Shown here: piece after piece, positions 1-9,207 of the stretch
Layout: every line of letters begins with the position of its first letter
Numbering within the stretch: the stretch's first letter is position 1
Assembly: GCA_038144195.1 (NCBI GenBank)
Contig: JAYQNH010000002.1
Location: 806,001-870,000 of the forward strand
Direction: 5' to 3'
DNA length: 64,000 nucleotides
Source of the DNA: VMDJ01 sp038144195
Lineage (GTDB): Bacteria; Pseudomonadota; Gammaproteobacteria; Chromatiales; Chromatiaceae
Notes under the pieces: model-generated
What the model was told of the DNA's origin: nothing
What the model saw: only the letters and a program-made list of their open reading frames with translations
The model's database searches: none
Program-made: the position numbers and the translations under genes

Positions 1-132
1 ATGGGTATCTTCGGTGGCACCTTGCAGTTCGTATGGGCTGTATTCCACATCTTGGTTATCACGCTGCAAGCGTTCATCTTTATGACGTTGACCATCGTTT
101 ACCTGGATATGGCACACGCTGATCATCACTAA
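1..132 (+). CDS. atpB: ATP synthase F0 subunit a, C-terminal fragment
   Basis: The window opens inside this gene. The visible 43 residues run from the first base to TAA at 130-132 and include a hydrophobic helix with the motif LQAFIFMTLTIVYL, typical of the last membrane segment of subunit a. This subunit forms the proton half-channels against the c-ring in the inner membrane. The essential arginine lies in the preceding helix and is outside the window. The next gene, 45 bp downstream, is atpE, which confirms the identity. The ATG at position 1 is an internal methionine, not the start. Confidence 0.93.
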   Translation: MGIFGGTLQFVWAVFHILVITLQAFIFMTLTIVYLDMAHADHH

Positions 133-177
133 TTTAAAACTTAACTTTTAACTTCTACCTGAACTAAGGGGAAAATC

Positions 178-411
178 ATGGAAATGGCACAAGCTCTGCT
201 TATCATCGCAGCTGCAATCATGCTGGGCCTTGGCGCTGTAGGCGCTGCTGTAGGTATCGGTGTTCTCGGTGGTCGCTTCTTGGAAGGCGCTGCGCGTCAA
301 CCTGAGTTGATCCCAATGCTGCGTACTCAGTTCTTCATCGTCATGGGCTTGACCGACGCGGTACCTATGATCGCTGTAGGTCTGGGCATGTACGTAATGT
401 TTGCGCTGTAA
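178..411 (+). CDS. atpE: ATP synthase F0 subunit c
   Basis: A 77-residue proteolipid of two hydrophobic hairpin helices. The first has a glycine-rich stretch (GAVGAAVGIGVLGG, about residues 19-32), followed by the polar loop ARQPE (39-43) that contacts the F1 stalk. The ion-binding carboxylate is Asp60 in the second helix (MGLTDAVP), with no extra sodium-ligand pattern visible, so a proton-type ring is expected. The length is close to the 79 residues of E. coli AtpE. A good ribosome-binding site (aagggg) precedes the ATG. It lies between atpB and atpF in the standard operon order. Confidence 0.97.
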   Translation: MEMAQALLIIAAAIMLGLGAVGAAVGIGVLGGRFLEGAARQPELIPMLRTQFFIVMGLTDAVPMIAVGLGMYVMFAL

Positions 412-463
412 GCGAAACATTAACGAACTTATTTAAACTCACTCGTCCACTCGAGGTATCGGG

Positions 464-934
464 ATGAATATCAACCTGACACTTATCGCACAGCTCGTGT
501 CCTTTGCTGTATTCGTATGGTTCACCATGCGTTTCGTATGGCCACCGCTGGTTCAAGCGATGGTTGAGCGTAAAGCCAAGATCGCTGATGGTCTGGCAGC
601 TGCAGAGCGCGGTGCGCATGAGCAGGAATTAGCAGAGAAACGTGCTGCTGAAACTATCGCTCAAGCTAAGCAACAAGCAGCTGAGATCAAAGCGAATGCT
701 GAAAAGCAGGCGTCAATGATTGTTGAAGAAGCCAAGAACAAGGCCCAGGAAGAGGGTTCTCGTCAATTGGCTGCGGCGCAAGCAGAGATCGAGCAAGAAA
801 CCAACAAAGCGCGTGAGCAATTGCGTGGCAAAGTTGCTGAACTGGCAGTTGTCGGTGCAGAAAAAATCTTGTGTAAAGAGATCGATGCTAATGCGCACAA
901 AGACATCGTAGACGCTGTCGCGCAACAGATCTGA
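464..934 (+). CDS. atpF: ATP synthase F0 subunit b
   Basis: 156 residues, the same length as E. coli AtpF. The N-terminus (MNINLTLIAQLVSFAVFVWF) is a single membrane anchor. The remainder is a long charged alanine/glutamate/lysine-rich helix that dimerises as the peripheral stalk holding the F1 head against rotation. It starts 52 bp after atpE, and its stop is 10 bp upstream of atpH, consistent with tight co-transcription. Identity rests on the anchor sequence, the coiled-coil character and operon position. Confidence 0.97.
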   Translation: MNINLTLIAQLVSFAVFVWFTMRFVWPPLVQAMVERKAKIADGLAAAERGAHEQELAEKRAAETIAQAKQQAAEIKANAEKQASMIVEEAKNKAQEEGSRQLAAAQAEIEQETNKAREQLRGKVAELAVVGAEKILCKEIDANAHKDIVDAVAQQI

Positions 935-944
935 GGCAGGCCCT

Positions 945-1484
945 ATGGCTGGAGACGCTACAACTATCGCTCGACCTTACGCTGAAGCAGCTTTTCAGCG
1001 CGCGGTTGAAACTAATGCACTTGGTCAATGGGCTGACATGTTTAGCCTTTTGGGTGCTGTTGCTCAAGATGTTGCAATGCAGACTGTGATCAACAATCCA
1101 AAGAAGACCGCTGCACAAAAAGCTGAGTTACTGATGGATATCGGTGGTTCAAGCATGAATGCAGAAGGTAACAACTTGATCAAGTTGCTGGCTGACAATG
1201 GTCGCTTGGCAGTATTGCCAGAGATCGCTGCAGCGTTTGCACAACTTAAAGCAGGTCACGAAGGCACGATCGACGTTGAAGTCGCGACTGCTTTCCCGCT
1301 TTCAGCTGAGCAAGAGCAAACACTAGCAAGTGCACTAAAGAAAAAGCTTGGTCGTGATGTTCGCATTACGAGTACTGAAGATAACAGCTTAATCGGCGGC
1401 TTCCGTCTCCGTGCTGGCGATATGGTTATCGACGGTTCTGTATCAAGCCAAATCAGCCAATTGGCAAACCAATTAGGAATTTAA
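945..1484 (+). CDS. atpH: ATP synthase F1 subunit delta
   Basis: 179 residues. The N-terminal helical domain begins with the family signature TTIARPYAEAAFQRA (about residues 6-20), and the C-terminal part carries the conserved IGGFRLRAGDMVIDGSV segment before the end of the protein. Delta caps the top of the alpha3beta3 head and joins it to the two b subunits. It begins 10 bp after the atpF stop and ends 14 bp before atpA. Confidence 0.96.
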   Translation: MAGDATTIARPYAEAAFQRAVETNALGQWADMFSLLGAVAQDVAMQTVINNPKKTAAQKAELLMDIGGSSMNAEGNNLIKLLADNGRLAVLPEIAAAFAQLKAGHEGTIDVEVATAFPLSAEQEQTLASALKKKLGRDVRITSTEDNSLIGGFRLRAGDMVIDGSVSSQISQLANQLGI

Positions 1485-1498
1485 CAGGGTAAGCAACC

Positions 1499-3040
1499 AT
1501 GCAACTGAATCCCTCTGAAATCAGCGAACTGATCAACAACAAGATCGAGAACTACGAAGCTTCAACTGAAGCTCAAAACGAAGGCACCGTAGTTTCTGTA
1601 ACTGACGGTATTGTTCGTATCCACGGTCTAGCAGACGTAATGTCTTACGAAATGCTGGAATTCCCAGGCAACGTATTCGGCTTGGCGCTTAACTTAGAGC
1701 GTGATTCAGTCGGTGCGGATATCTTGGGTGACTACAAAAACATTACTGAAGGTGACTGGGTTAAATGTACCGGTCGCGTATTGGAAGTTCCAACTGGCCC
1801 TGAGCTACTTGGTCGCGTTGTTGATGCGCTGGGTAACCCAATGGACGGTAAAGGTCCTATCAATGCTTCAACTTCAGCACCGATCGAAGAGCAAGCGCCA
1901 GGCGTTATCGACCGTAAGTCGGTAGACCAGCCAGTTCAAACCGGTATCAAAGCGATCGACGCGATGGTTCCAGTAGGTCGTGGTCAGCGTGAGTTGATTA
2001 TCGGTGACCGTCAGGTAGGTAAATCAGCGATTGCGATCGATGCGATCATCAACCAGAAAGGTACTGGTATTAAGTGTATCTACGTTGCAGTGGGTCAGAA
2101 GAACTCAACTGTTGCGGGTCTGGTTCGTAAGCTTGAAGAGCACGGCGCAATGGAACACACCATTGTTGTTTCTGCTCCTGCAGCTGACTCAGCAGCAATG
2201 CAATTCATCGCTCCTTACTCTGGTTGTACCATGGGTGAGTACTTCCGCGACCGCGGTCAAGACGCGATGATTATTTATGATGACTTGACCAAGCAGGCAT
2301 GGGCTTATCGTCAGGTTTCATTGTTGCTACGTCGTCCGCCAGGTCGTGAAGCGTACCCAGGTGACGTTTTCTATTTGCACTCACGTTTGCTTGAGCGTGC
2401 AGCTCGTGTAAATGCTGACTACGTTGAAAAGTTCACCAACGGTGAAGTGAAAGGCCAAACCGGTTCATTGACCGCGTTCCCTATCATTGAAACCCAGGCT
2501 GGTGACGTATCAGCGTTCGTACCAACTAACGTAATTTCGATTACTGACGGTCAGATCTTCTTGGAGTCTGATTTGTTCGCAGCAGGTATGCGTCCTGCGA
2601 TTAACGCGGGTCTGTCGGTATCTCGTGTAGGTGGTTCGGCACAGACTAAGATCATCAAGAAGCTCGGCGGCGGTGTTCGTCTAGCATTGGCTCAATATCG
2701 TGAATTAGCAGCGTTCTCGCAGTTTGCATCAGATTTGGACGAGGCAACTCGTGCACAGTTGGAGCGTGGTAAGCGTGTAACTGAATTGATGAAGCAGGCG
2801 CAATACAGTCCTTTGAATACAGCTGAAATGGCGTTCTCGTTGTTCGCAGCTAACGAAGGTTACTTAGACGATGTTGAAACCTCTAAGGTTGTTGCATTCG
2901 AAGCAGCTCTTCACCAGTACCTTGCAGCTAACCAATCAGCATTGGTTGCAGATGTTAATGCTAAGGCTGACTGGAATGATGACGTTGAGGCTAAGTTCCA
3001 CGACGCCATGAAGGACTTCAAGGCAAACAACACTTGGTAA
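1499..3040 (+). CDS. atpA: ATP synthase F1 subunit alpha
   Basis: 513 residues, matching the family length. The Walker A motif GDRQVGKS lies at residues 169-176. The alpha-specific stretches IYVAVGQKNSTVA and IIYDDLTKQAWAYRQ (Walker B region) follow, and the arginine-finger segment LSVSRVGGSAQ is present. Alpha subunits carry the non-catalytic nucleotide sites and supply the arginine finger to beta. The reading frame is unbroken. A strong hairpin followed by a T-run lies immediately downstream, before atpG, which is unusual inside this operon. Confidence 0.98.
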   Translation: MQLNPSEISELINNKIENYEASTEAQNEGTVVSVTDGIVRIHGLADVMSYEMLEFPGNVFGLALNLERDSVGADILGDYKNITEGDWVKCTGRVLEVPTGPELLGRVVDALGNPMDGKGPINASTSAPIEEQAPGVIDRKSVDQPVQTGIKAIDAMVPVGRGQRELIIGDRQVGKSAIAIDAIINQKGTGIKCIYVAVGQKNSTVAGLVRKLEEHGAMEHTIVVSAPAADSAAMQFIAPYSGCTMGEYFRDRGQDAMIIYDDLTKQAWAYRQVSLLLRRPPGREAYPGDVFYLHSRLLERAARVNADYVEKFTNGEVKGQTGSLTAFPIIETQAGDVSAFVPTNVISITDGQIFLESDLFAAGMRPAINAGLSVSRVGGSAQTKIIKKLGGGVRLALAQYRELAAFSQFASDLDEATRAQLERGKRVTELMKQAQYSPLNTAEMAFSLFAANEGYLDDVETSKVVAFEAALHQYLAANQSALVADVNAKADWNDDVEAKFHDAMKDFKANNTW

Positions 3041-3049
3041 GCACTTAAT

Positions 3050-3079
3050 CTAGCGACTCAAAGGAGTCGCTAGGTTTTT
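3050..3079 (+). terminator. Terminator-like hairpin between atpA and atpG
   Basis: CTAGCGACTC (3050-3059), loop AAAG, then the exact complement GAGTCGCTAG (3064-3073), followed by GTTTTTC. This is a perfect 10-bp stem with a four-base loop and a short T-run, which is the form of an intrinsic terminator. It lies in the 59-bp gap inside the atp operon. Since atpGDC must still be made, it more likely causes partial termination or stabilises the 3' end of a processed atpA message. Its activity is inferred, not shown. Confidence 0.6.
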
Positions 3080-3099
3080 CGATTTAAAGCGAGAGACAC

Positions 3100-3969
3100 A
3101 TGGCAGGCGCAAAAGAAATTCGCACTAAGATCGCTTCCGTAAAAAGTACGCAGAAGATTACGCGTGCAATGGAAATGGTTGCTGCTGCGAAAATGCGTAA
3201 AGCACAAGACCGCATGGGTCAGTCTCGTCCGTACGCGGACAAGATGCGACAAATCGTAGGTCACGTCGCTTCAGCTAACCCTGAGTACACGCATGACTTC
3301 ATGAAAACACGTGAAGTTAAAAAGATCGGCTACATCATTGTGTCGTCTGACCGTGGCTTGTGTGGCGGTTTGAATACCAACCTGTTCCGCCGCTTGGTAC
3401 GCGATATCAAAGCACTGCGTGAATCAGGCAATGAAATTAAGTATTGCTTAGTGGGCAATAAGGCACTGGGCTTCTTCCGCCGTGTAGGTGGTGAAGTGTT
3501 GGCACAGGTAACGCATTTAGGCGACCAGCCACACGTTGAAGATCTTGTGGGCACCATCAAAGTAATGCTGGATGCGTTCAGCAATGGCGAAGTGGATGAG
3601 ATCCGCTTGGCGTACAACACCTTCGTTAACACCATGACGCAGGAGCCAACGATTTCAAAGTTGGTACCTTTAGCTGCAGGTGACGATGAAGATGAGCTGA
3701 AGCACCACTGGGATTACATTTACGAGCCTGGTTCTCGTGAAGTATTGGATGCATTGTTGGTTCGTTACATTGAATCAATTGCGTATCAAGCGGTGGTAGA
3801 GAACGCAGCATGTGAGCAATCAGCACGTATGGTTGCGATGAAGGCTGCAACAGATAACGCCGGAAACATGATTGATGAGCTGCAGTTGATTTACAACAAA
3901 GCGCGTCAGGCGGCGATTACCCAAGAGATCTCTGAGATCGTGGGTGGCGCAGCAGCGGTATCAGGCTAA
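3100..3969 (+). CDS. atpG: ATP synthase F1 subunit gamma
   Basis: 289 residues. The N-terminal helix has the family signature KEIRTKIASVKSTQKITRAM (residues 5-24), the central domain contains SSDRGLCGGLNTNLFR, and the C-terminal helix ends in the conserved ARQAAITQEISEIVGGAAA. Gamma is the rotating central shaft in the alpha3beta3 head. The start follows a GCGAGAG ribosome-binding site. It is separated from atpA by a hairpin and from atpD by 61 bp. Confidence 0.97.
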   Translation: MAGAKEIRTKIASVKSTQKITRAMEMVAAAKMRKAQDRMGQSRPYADKMRQIVGHVASANPEYTHDFMKTREVKKIGYIIVSSDRGLCGGLNTNLFRRLVRDIKALRESGNEIKYCLVGNKALGFFRRVGGEVLAQVTHLGDQPHVEDLVGTIKVMLDAFSNGEVDEIRLAYNTFVNTMTQEPTISKLVPLAAGDDEDELKHHWDYIYEPGSREVLDALLVRYIESIAYQAVVENAACEQSARMVAMKAATDNAGNMIDELQLIYNKARQAAITQEISEIVGGAAAVSG

Positions 3970-4030
3970 AACGAATTTTAAATTTAACCGCAGCTTCGGT
4001 TGCGAATGTATTGATTGAGAGGAAACGCCA

Positions 4031-5407
4031 ATGAGCACGGGTAAGGTCGTCGAAATTATCGGCGCGGTGGTCGACGTTCAATTTGATCGCGGAGCTATGC
4101 CAAAGGTATATGACGCGTTAAAGATCGAGTCAGCAGGTTTGACCCTTGAGGTTCAACAGCAGCTGGGCGACGGTGTTGTACGTGCTATCGCAATGGGCTC
4201 AACTAACGGTTTGAAGCGTGGTGCTGAAGCTAGCAACACAGGCGCGCCAATCCAGGTGCCAGTGGGTCAAGCAACCCTAGGCCGCATCATGGACGTTTTG
4301 GGCGAGCCGGTTGACGAGGCAGGTCCTATCGGTGAAGAGAAGCGTATGCCGATTCACCGTGAAGCGCCAAAGCTAGAGGATCAATCATCAGCGACAGAAG
4401 TTCTTGAGACCGGTATCAAAGTAATCGACTTGATCATGCCGATCCAGAAGGGCGGTAAAGTTGGTTTGTTCGGTGGTGCGGGTGTAGGTAAAACCGTAAC
4501 GCTGATGGAACTGATTCGTAACATCGCGGTAGAGCACTCAGGCTTCTCAGTATTCGCAGGTGTAGGTGAGCGTACTCGTGAGGGTAACGACTTCTACCAC
4601 GAGATGTCAGAAGGTGGCGTACTCGACAAAGTATCACTGGTATACGGTCAGATGAACGAGCCACCAGGTAACCGTTTGCGTGTTGCATTGACGGGTTTGA
4701 CCATGGCGGAATACTTCCGTGACGAAGGCCGTGACGTATTGATGTTCGTAGACAACATCTACCGTTACACCTTGGCGGGAACCGAGGTATCTGCACTGCT
4801 AGGTCGTATGCCTTCTGCGGTAGGTTATCAGCCAACACTGGCAGAAGAGATGGGTGTACTCCAAGAGCGTATTACCTCTACTAAGACAGGTTCAATCACC
4901 TCGTTCCAAGCGGTATATGTACCTGCGGACGACTTGACTGACCCTTCACCAGCAACCACCTTCGCTCACTTGGATGCGACTTTGGTATTGTCTCGTCAGG
5001 TAGCTGAGCTTGGCATCTACCCTGCGGTAGACCCACTCGACTCAACCTCACGTATTCTTGACCCACACGTTGTGGGCAATGAGCACTACGACACAGCTCG
5101 TGGCGTTCAAGGTGTATTGCAGCGCTACAAAGAGCTGAAAGACATCATCGCGATCTTGGGTATGGACGAATTATCTGAAGAAGATAAGACCGTTGTACAA
5201 CGTGCTCGTAAGATTCAGCGTTTCTTGTCACAACCATTCTTCGTTGCAGAAGTGTTCACTGGTGCACCTGGTAAGTACGTTACCTTGGCGCAAACCATTG
5301 CGAGCTTCAAAGGCATCTTGAATGGTGAGTACGACCACTTGCCAGAGCAAGCGTTCTACATGTGTGGCGACATCGAAGAAGCTGTCGAAAACGCAAACAA
5401 GAAGTAA
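4031..5407 (+). CDS. atpD: ATP synthase F1 subunit beta
   Basis: 458 residues. Walker A GGAGVGKT is at residues 148-155; GVGERTREGND contains the catalytic glutamate region; the Walker B and ATPase signature FVDNIYRYTLAGTEVSALLG follows, and the DELSEEDK loop (DELSEED motif) is near the C-terminus. This is the catalytic subunit that makes ATP from ADP and phosphate. The frame is intact. The ribosome-binding site GAGAGGAAACG precedes the ATG. Confidence 0.98.
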   Translation: MSTGKVVEIIGAVVDVQFDRGAMPKVYDALKIESAGLTLEVQQQLGDGVVRAIAMGSTNGLKRGAEASNTGAPIQVPVGQATLGRIMDVLGEPVDEAGPIGEEKRMPIHREAPKLEDQSSATEVLETGIKVIDLIMPIQKGGKVGLFGGAGVGKTVTLMELIRNIAVEHSGFSVFAGVGERTREGNDFYHEMSEGGVLDKVSLVYGQMNEPPGNRLRVALTGLTMAEYFRDEGRDVLMFVDNIYRYTLAGTEVSALLGRMPSAVGYQPTLAEEMGVLQERITSTKTGSITSFQAVYVPADDLTDPSPATTFAHLDATLVLSRQVAELGIYPAVDPLDSTSRILDPHVVGNEHYDTARGVQGVLQRYKELKDIIAILGMDELSEEDKTVVQRARKIQRFLSQPFFVAEVFTGAPGKYVTLAQTIASFKGILNGEYDHLPEQAFYMCGDIEEAVENANKK

Positions 5408-5452
5408 TGCATAACAGCAAGGTTCTGTGAAAACGGAATCTGGAGAAGACAA

Positions 5453-5875
5453 ATGGCAATGACCATTCATGTTGACATCGTAAGTGCTGAAGGCAATCTC
5501 TACTCTGGTCAGGGTGAGATGGTTTATGCGCCTGCTGCGATGGGTGAAATCGGTGTGGCACCTCGCCATACACCGCTAATTTCACCTTTGAAAGCGGGTG
5601 AAGTTCGCGTTGATGTGGGCAATGGTAAGCCGCAAGAGCATTTCTATGTGTCTGGCGGCATGATCGAAGTTCAGCCTTTTAAGGTCACTATCCTTGCAAA
5701 TACGGGTATCCGTGCAGCAGATTTGGACGAGGCAGCCGCTCAAGAAGCGAAACGTCGCGCCGAAGATGCCATGGCTAATCAATCAGCTGATATGGATCTG
5801 GCGAAAGCACAGGTTGAATTAGCTGAAGCCGTTGCACAGCTACGCGCTATTGATCGTCTTAGAAAGACAAAGTAA
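5453..5875 (+). CDS. atpC: ATP synthase F1 subunit epsilon
   Basis: 140 residues. The N-terminal beta-sandwich begins with MTIHVDIVSAEGNLYSGQ and contains the conserved GEIGVAPRHTPLI segment (about residues 30-42). The C-terminal part is a two-helix hairpin rich in alanine, glutamate and lysine, which in this family inhibits ATP hydrolysis. It is the last gene of the operon and is followed within 30 bp by an intrinsic terminator. Confidence 0.96.
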   Translation: MAMTIHVDIVSAEGNLYSGQGEMVYAPAAMGEIGVAPRHTPLISPLKAGEVRVDVGNGKPQEHFYVSGGMIEVQPFKVTILANTGIRAADLDEAAAQEAKRRAEDAMANQSADMDLAKAQVELAEAVAQLRAIDRLRKTK

Positions 5876-5901
5876 AGCGCGTCAGCTCTTGCTAGAATCA
5901 A

Positions 5902-5932
5902 AGGCTCTAAGTGCAAACTTAGGGCCTTTTTT
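5902..5932 (+). terminator. Rho-independent terminator after atpC
   Basis: AGGCTCTAAGT, loop GCAA, then ACTTAGGGCCT followed by six T residues. The stem is about 11 bp with one mismatch. It closes the ATP synthase operon, so glmU, beginning 28 bp further on, needs its own promoter or read-through. Confidence 0.85.
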
Positions 5933-5959
5933 ATTATCAACGTTTTAGGGAGAAAACGA

Positions 5960-7324
5960 ATGACCCTTGCAGTCGCTATCTTGGCCGCCGGCAAAGGCAC
6001 AAGGATGAAATCTTCAATGCCGAAAGTGCTTCATCCTTTGGCACACAAACCACTTGTTCAACATGTAATCGATACAGCACGCTCATTAGATCCGAGCCAA
6101 ATTGTAGTGGTCTATGGTCACGGCGGTGATCAGGTGCGCGAAGTGGTGACCGATGCTGACCTTTCTTGGGCAGAACAAGCAGAACAATTAGGTACCGGCC
6201 ATGCGGTGCAGCAAGCGATGCCACACATCAAAGAGGCTGATCGTGTATTGGTGCTCTATGGTGACGTACCACTAACAAGTGCCGAGACCTTGCGCGAATT
6301 ACTCGAGCAAGCCGGTGATGGCATGGGCTTACTCACTATTAATTTAGATGACCCAAGCGGTTACGGTCGTATCGTGCGTGATGACAAAGGCGCTGTTGAA
6401 CGTATCGTTGAACAAAAAGATGCCAATGCTAATGAGCTCGCTATCCAAGAAGTAAATACCGGCATTATGGTCCTCCCGGGTGAGAAGCTATCGGGTTGGC
6501 TCAATGGTCTATCGAATAACAATGCGCAGGGTGAGTACTATCTAACCGACTTGCTAGCGATGGCGGTGAACGATGGCGTTTCAATTGCCGTCACTCAGCC
6601 AGAGCATCAATTTGAAGCTGATGGCGTGAATAATAAGCTTCAGTTGGCAGAACTAGAGCGCGCTTATCAGCGACTCCAAGCTGATCGCTTAATGACGGAA
6701 GGCGTATTACTTCGCGATCCGAATCGATTTGATTTGCGTGGCAGCTTAACGCATGGCACGGACTGTGAGATCGATATCAATGTGATTATCGAAGGTAACG
6801 TGACCTTGGGTAATAACGTCAAGATTGGTGCAAATGTGGTGCTGCGGAATGTCAGCATTGGCGATAACACCGTTGTGGTGGAGAATTGTATTTTTGATGA
6901 CGCGACGGTGGGTGCGGATTGTACGATTGGTCCGTTCTCGCGATTGCGTCCAGGCGCAGATCTAACCGGTGGCGCACACATTGGTAACTTTGTTGAGATC
7001 AAAAAGTCCGTGGTTGGTCTGGGCTCTAAGGTGAATCACCTCACCTATATCGGCGACAGCCAAATTGGCGCCGGGGTGAACATTGGCGCTGGCACAATCA
7101 CTTGTAACTACGATGGCGCAAATAAGCACACCACGGTGATAGGCGACAATGCGTTTATTGGCTCAAACTCAGCATTAGTGGCACCTGTCACAATTGGTAA
7201 GGGCGCAACCATTGGTGCAGGATCAGTTATCAGAAAAGACACGTCGGATGACAAGCTAACGTTATCAGGCGGCAAACAGGTCACCATTTCAAATTGGGAA
7301 CGACCTAAGAAACAACCTAAGTAA
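5960..7324 (+). CDS. glmU: Bifunctional UDP-N-acetylglucosamine pyrophosphorylase / glucosamine-1-phosphate acetyltransferase
   Basis: 454 residues. The N-terminal uridyltransferase half begins with LAVAILAAGKGTRMKSSMPK (the LxxGxGTRMxS-P-K nucleotide-binding signature) and has VLYGDVPL with the metal-binding aspartate. The C-terminal half is a left-handed beta helix of imperfect hexapeptide repeats (such as IGDNTV, IGAGVN, IGAGTI) with the acetyltransferase stretch ITCNYDGANKHTT. GlmU makes UDP-GlcNAc for peptidoglycan and LPS in two steps. Following the ATP synthase operon and preceding glmS is the classical order. GGGAGAAAACG is the ribosome-binding site. Confidence 0.97.
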   Translation: MTLAVAILAAGKGTRMKSSMPKVLHPLAHKPLVQHVIDTARSLDPSQIVVVYGHGGDQVREVVTDADLSWAEQAEQLGTGHAVQQAMPHIKEADRVLVLYGDVPLTSAETLRELLEQAGDGMGLLTINLDDPSGYGRIVRDDKGAVERIVEQKDANANELAIQEVNTGIMVLPGEKLSGWLNGLSNNNAQGEYYLTDLLAMAVNDGVSIAVTQPEHQFEADGVNNKLQLAELERAYQRLQADRLMTEGVLLRDPNRFDLRGSLTHGTDCEIDINVIIEGNVTLGNNVKIGANVVLRNVSIGDNTVVVENCIFDDATVGADCTIGPFSRLRPGADLTGGAHIGNFVEIKKSVVGLGSKVNHLTYIGDSQIGAGVNIGAGTITCNYDGANKHTTVIGDNAFIGSNSALVAPVTIGKGATIGAGSVIRKDTSDDKLTLSGGKQVTISNWERPKKQPK

Positions 7325-7334
7325 GCGAAAGACT

Positions 7335-9158
7335 ATGTGTGGCATTGTTGGCGCGGTTTCACATCGCGATGTTGTAGCAGATCTTGTTGAAGGATTACGT
7401 CGACTGGAATACCGCGGCTATGATTCAGCAGGCGTTGCCAGTCTAAGTGGTGACAACATTCAATATCGACGTGCAGTGGGCAAGGTCGCAAAGCTTGCTG
7501 ATCTCATTAAAGAGCAGCCATTAACCGGAACCACAGGTGTTGCGCATACGCGATGGGCAACCCATGGCGTGCCAGCAGAGCGTAATGCGCACCCACACCG
7601 CAGTGGCGAAGATGTCGTAGTAGTGCACAACGGCATCATTGAGAACCATGCTGAACTTCGCGAGTCATTAAAAGCTGATGGCTATACGTTTCAATCCGAA
7701 ACAGACACCGAAGTTATTGCGCACCTATTAGCTCGCAACATTAAAAGTGGCCTATCGCTTGAAGCATCGGTTAAAGCGGCACGTGAAGAATTAGTTGGTG
7801 CTTATGGCATGGCGGCGATTAGCCCACATGAACCCAATGTCATGGTAGTGGCTCGCGCAGGTAGCCCTTTAGTCATCGGCATAGCCGATGATGAAAATCT
7901 TATTGCATCAGATGTCTTTGCGCTTTTACCGATTACTCAGCGCTTTATCTTTTTAGAAGAGGGTGATGTTGCGGTAATAAGCCGAAAAAACATTGCGATC
8001 TTCGATAGCGAGAATAATGCTGTCGTTCGTGATGAAAAAGTCTCGGAGGTAAGCGCTGAAAGTACAGAGAAGGGTCATTATGAACATTACATGCTCAAAG
8101 AGATTTATGAGCAGCCAGCCGTCATCGCAGAGACATTAGAAGGCCGAATCTATAAAGGTCGGTTGTCAGAAGAAAGCTTTGGCCATACAGCGACAGAGCT
8201 GTTTGATAAAACGAAAAACATCCACATTATTGCGTGTGGTACGAGTTATCACGCAGGCTTAGTTGCTAAGTACTGGTTAGAAGAAATTGGTATTCCGTGC
8301 CACGTTGAAGTCGCAAGTGAGTACCGTTATCGCCAAGTTGTAGTTCCCGAAGGCACCCTGTTTATCTCAGTATCCCAATCAGGCGAAACTGCAGATACGC
8401 TCGCGGCGCTTCGTGCGGGTAAAGGTGCCAAATACTTAGGGTGCTTGACGGTATGTAACGTGCCCGAGAGCTCATTAGTGCGTGAATCGGATGTGGCAGT
8501 AATGACTCGCGCAGGTAAAGAGATTGGCGTTGCATCAACTAAAGCGTTTACAACCCAGCTTGTTGCCTTACGTCTTATAACCATCGCGCTAGCTCGTCGA
8601 CAGGGCATGAGCAAAGAGCAAGAGAAAGCCCTGGTTGAAGAGCTTCATGCTTTACCGCGTCAGGTTGAAGTTGTGCTGGAGCTCGCTGATTCAATCAAAG
8701 TCATGGCGTCATCCTTTGCAGATAAACAAAATGCGTTGTTTTTAGGGCGCGGCACTTTCTATCCCATTGCGATGGAAGGCGCATTAAAGTTAAAAGAGAT
8801 CTCATACATTCATGCTGAGGCCTACGCCGCAGGTGAGTTAAAGCACGGCCCATTGGCGCTTGTTGATGAAATCATGCCAGTCGTTTGCGCACTGCCTGAT
8901 GATCCGTTGCTTGAAAAAGTGCTATCCAATCTCCAAGAGGTGAGAGCGCGTGGAGGCGAGCTGTTCTTGTTCAGTGACAAGAAGGTGAAAATCCCGCTCG
9001 ATAAATATCAAGACCTCAAGTTAGACGACATTTGTCCGTCAACTGCGCCCATTGTTTACAGTATTCCACTGCAACTGTTGTCGTACTTCGTAGCGTTAGA
9101 GAAAGGAACTGATGTTGACCAGCCAAGAAACTTGGCGAAGTCAGTCACTGTCGAATAA
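7335..9158 (+). CDS. glmS: Glutamine-fructose-6-phosphate aminotransferase (isomerising)
   Basis: 607 residues. After the initiator methionine comes CGIVGAV, where Cys2 is the Ntn glutaminase nucleophile; RLEYRGYDSAGVA and HTRWATHG are glutaminase-domain signatures. Two SIS sugar-isomerase domains follow, with IIACGTSYHAG, SQSGETADTLAAL and the C-terminal DQPRNLAKSVTVE typical of GlmS. It converts fructose-6-phosphate and glutamine to glucosamine-6-phosphate, the precursor used in the route GlmU completes. It starts 10 bp after glmU. I saw no glmS ribozyme, as expected in Gram-negative bacteria. Confidence 0.97.
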   Translation: MCGIVGAVSHRDVVADLVEGLRRLEYRGYDSAGVASLSGDNIQYRRAVGKVAKLADLIKEQPLTGTTGVAHTRWATHGVPAERNAHPHRSGEDVVVVHNGIIENHAELRESLKADGYTFQSETDTEVIAHLLARNIKSGLSLEASVKAAREELVGAYGMAAISPHEPNVMVVARAGSPLVIGIADDENLIASDVFALLPITQRFIFLEEGDVAVISRKNIAIFDSENNAVVRDEKVSEVSAESTEKGHYEHYMLKEIYEQPAVIAETLEGRIYKGRLSEESFGHTATELFDKTKNIHIIACGTSYHAGLVAKYWLEEIGIPCHVEVASEYRYRQVVVPEGTLFISVSQSGETADTLAALRAGKGAKYLGCLTVCNVPESSLVRESDVAVMTRAGKEIGVASTKAFTTQLVALRLITIALARRQGMSKEQEKALVEELHALPRQVEVVLELADSIKVMASSFADKQNALFLGRGTFYPIAMEGALKLKEISYIHAEAYAAGELKHGPLALVDEIMPVVCALPDDPLLEKVLSNLQEVRARGGELFLFSDKKVKIPLDKYQDLKLDDICPSTAPIVYSIPLQLLSYFVALEKGTDVDQPRNLAKSVTVE

Positions 9159-9207
9159 GCCATATCTTACGTACCGATAGCTCGTTGCGCTTTAGATTTG
9201 GGTTTAA

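Noticed and set aside
4434..4838. Minus-strand 134-residue frame inside atpD
   Set aside because: Shadow of a highly conserved, strongly codon-biased gene.
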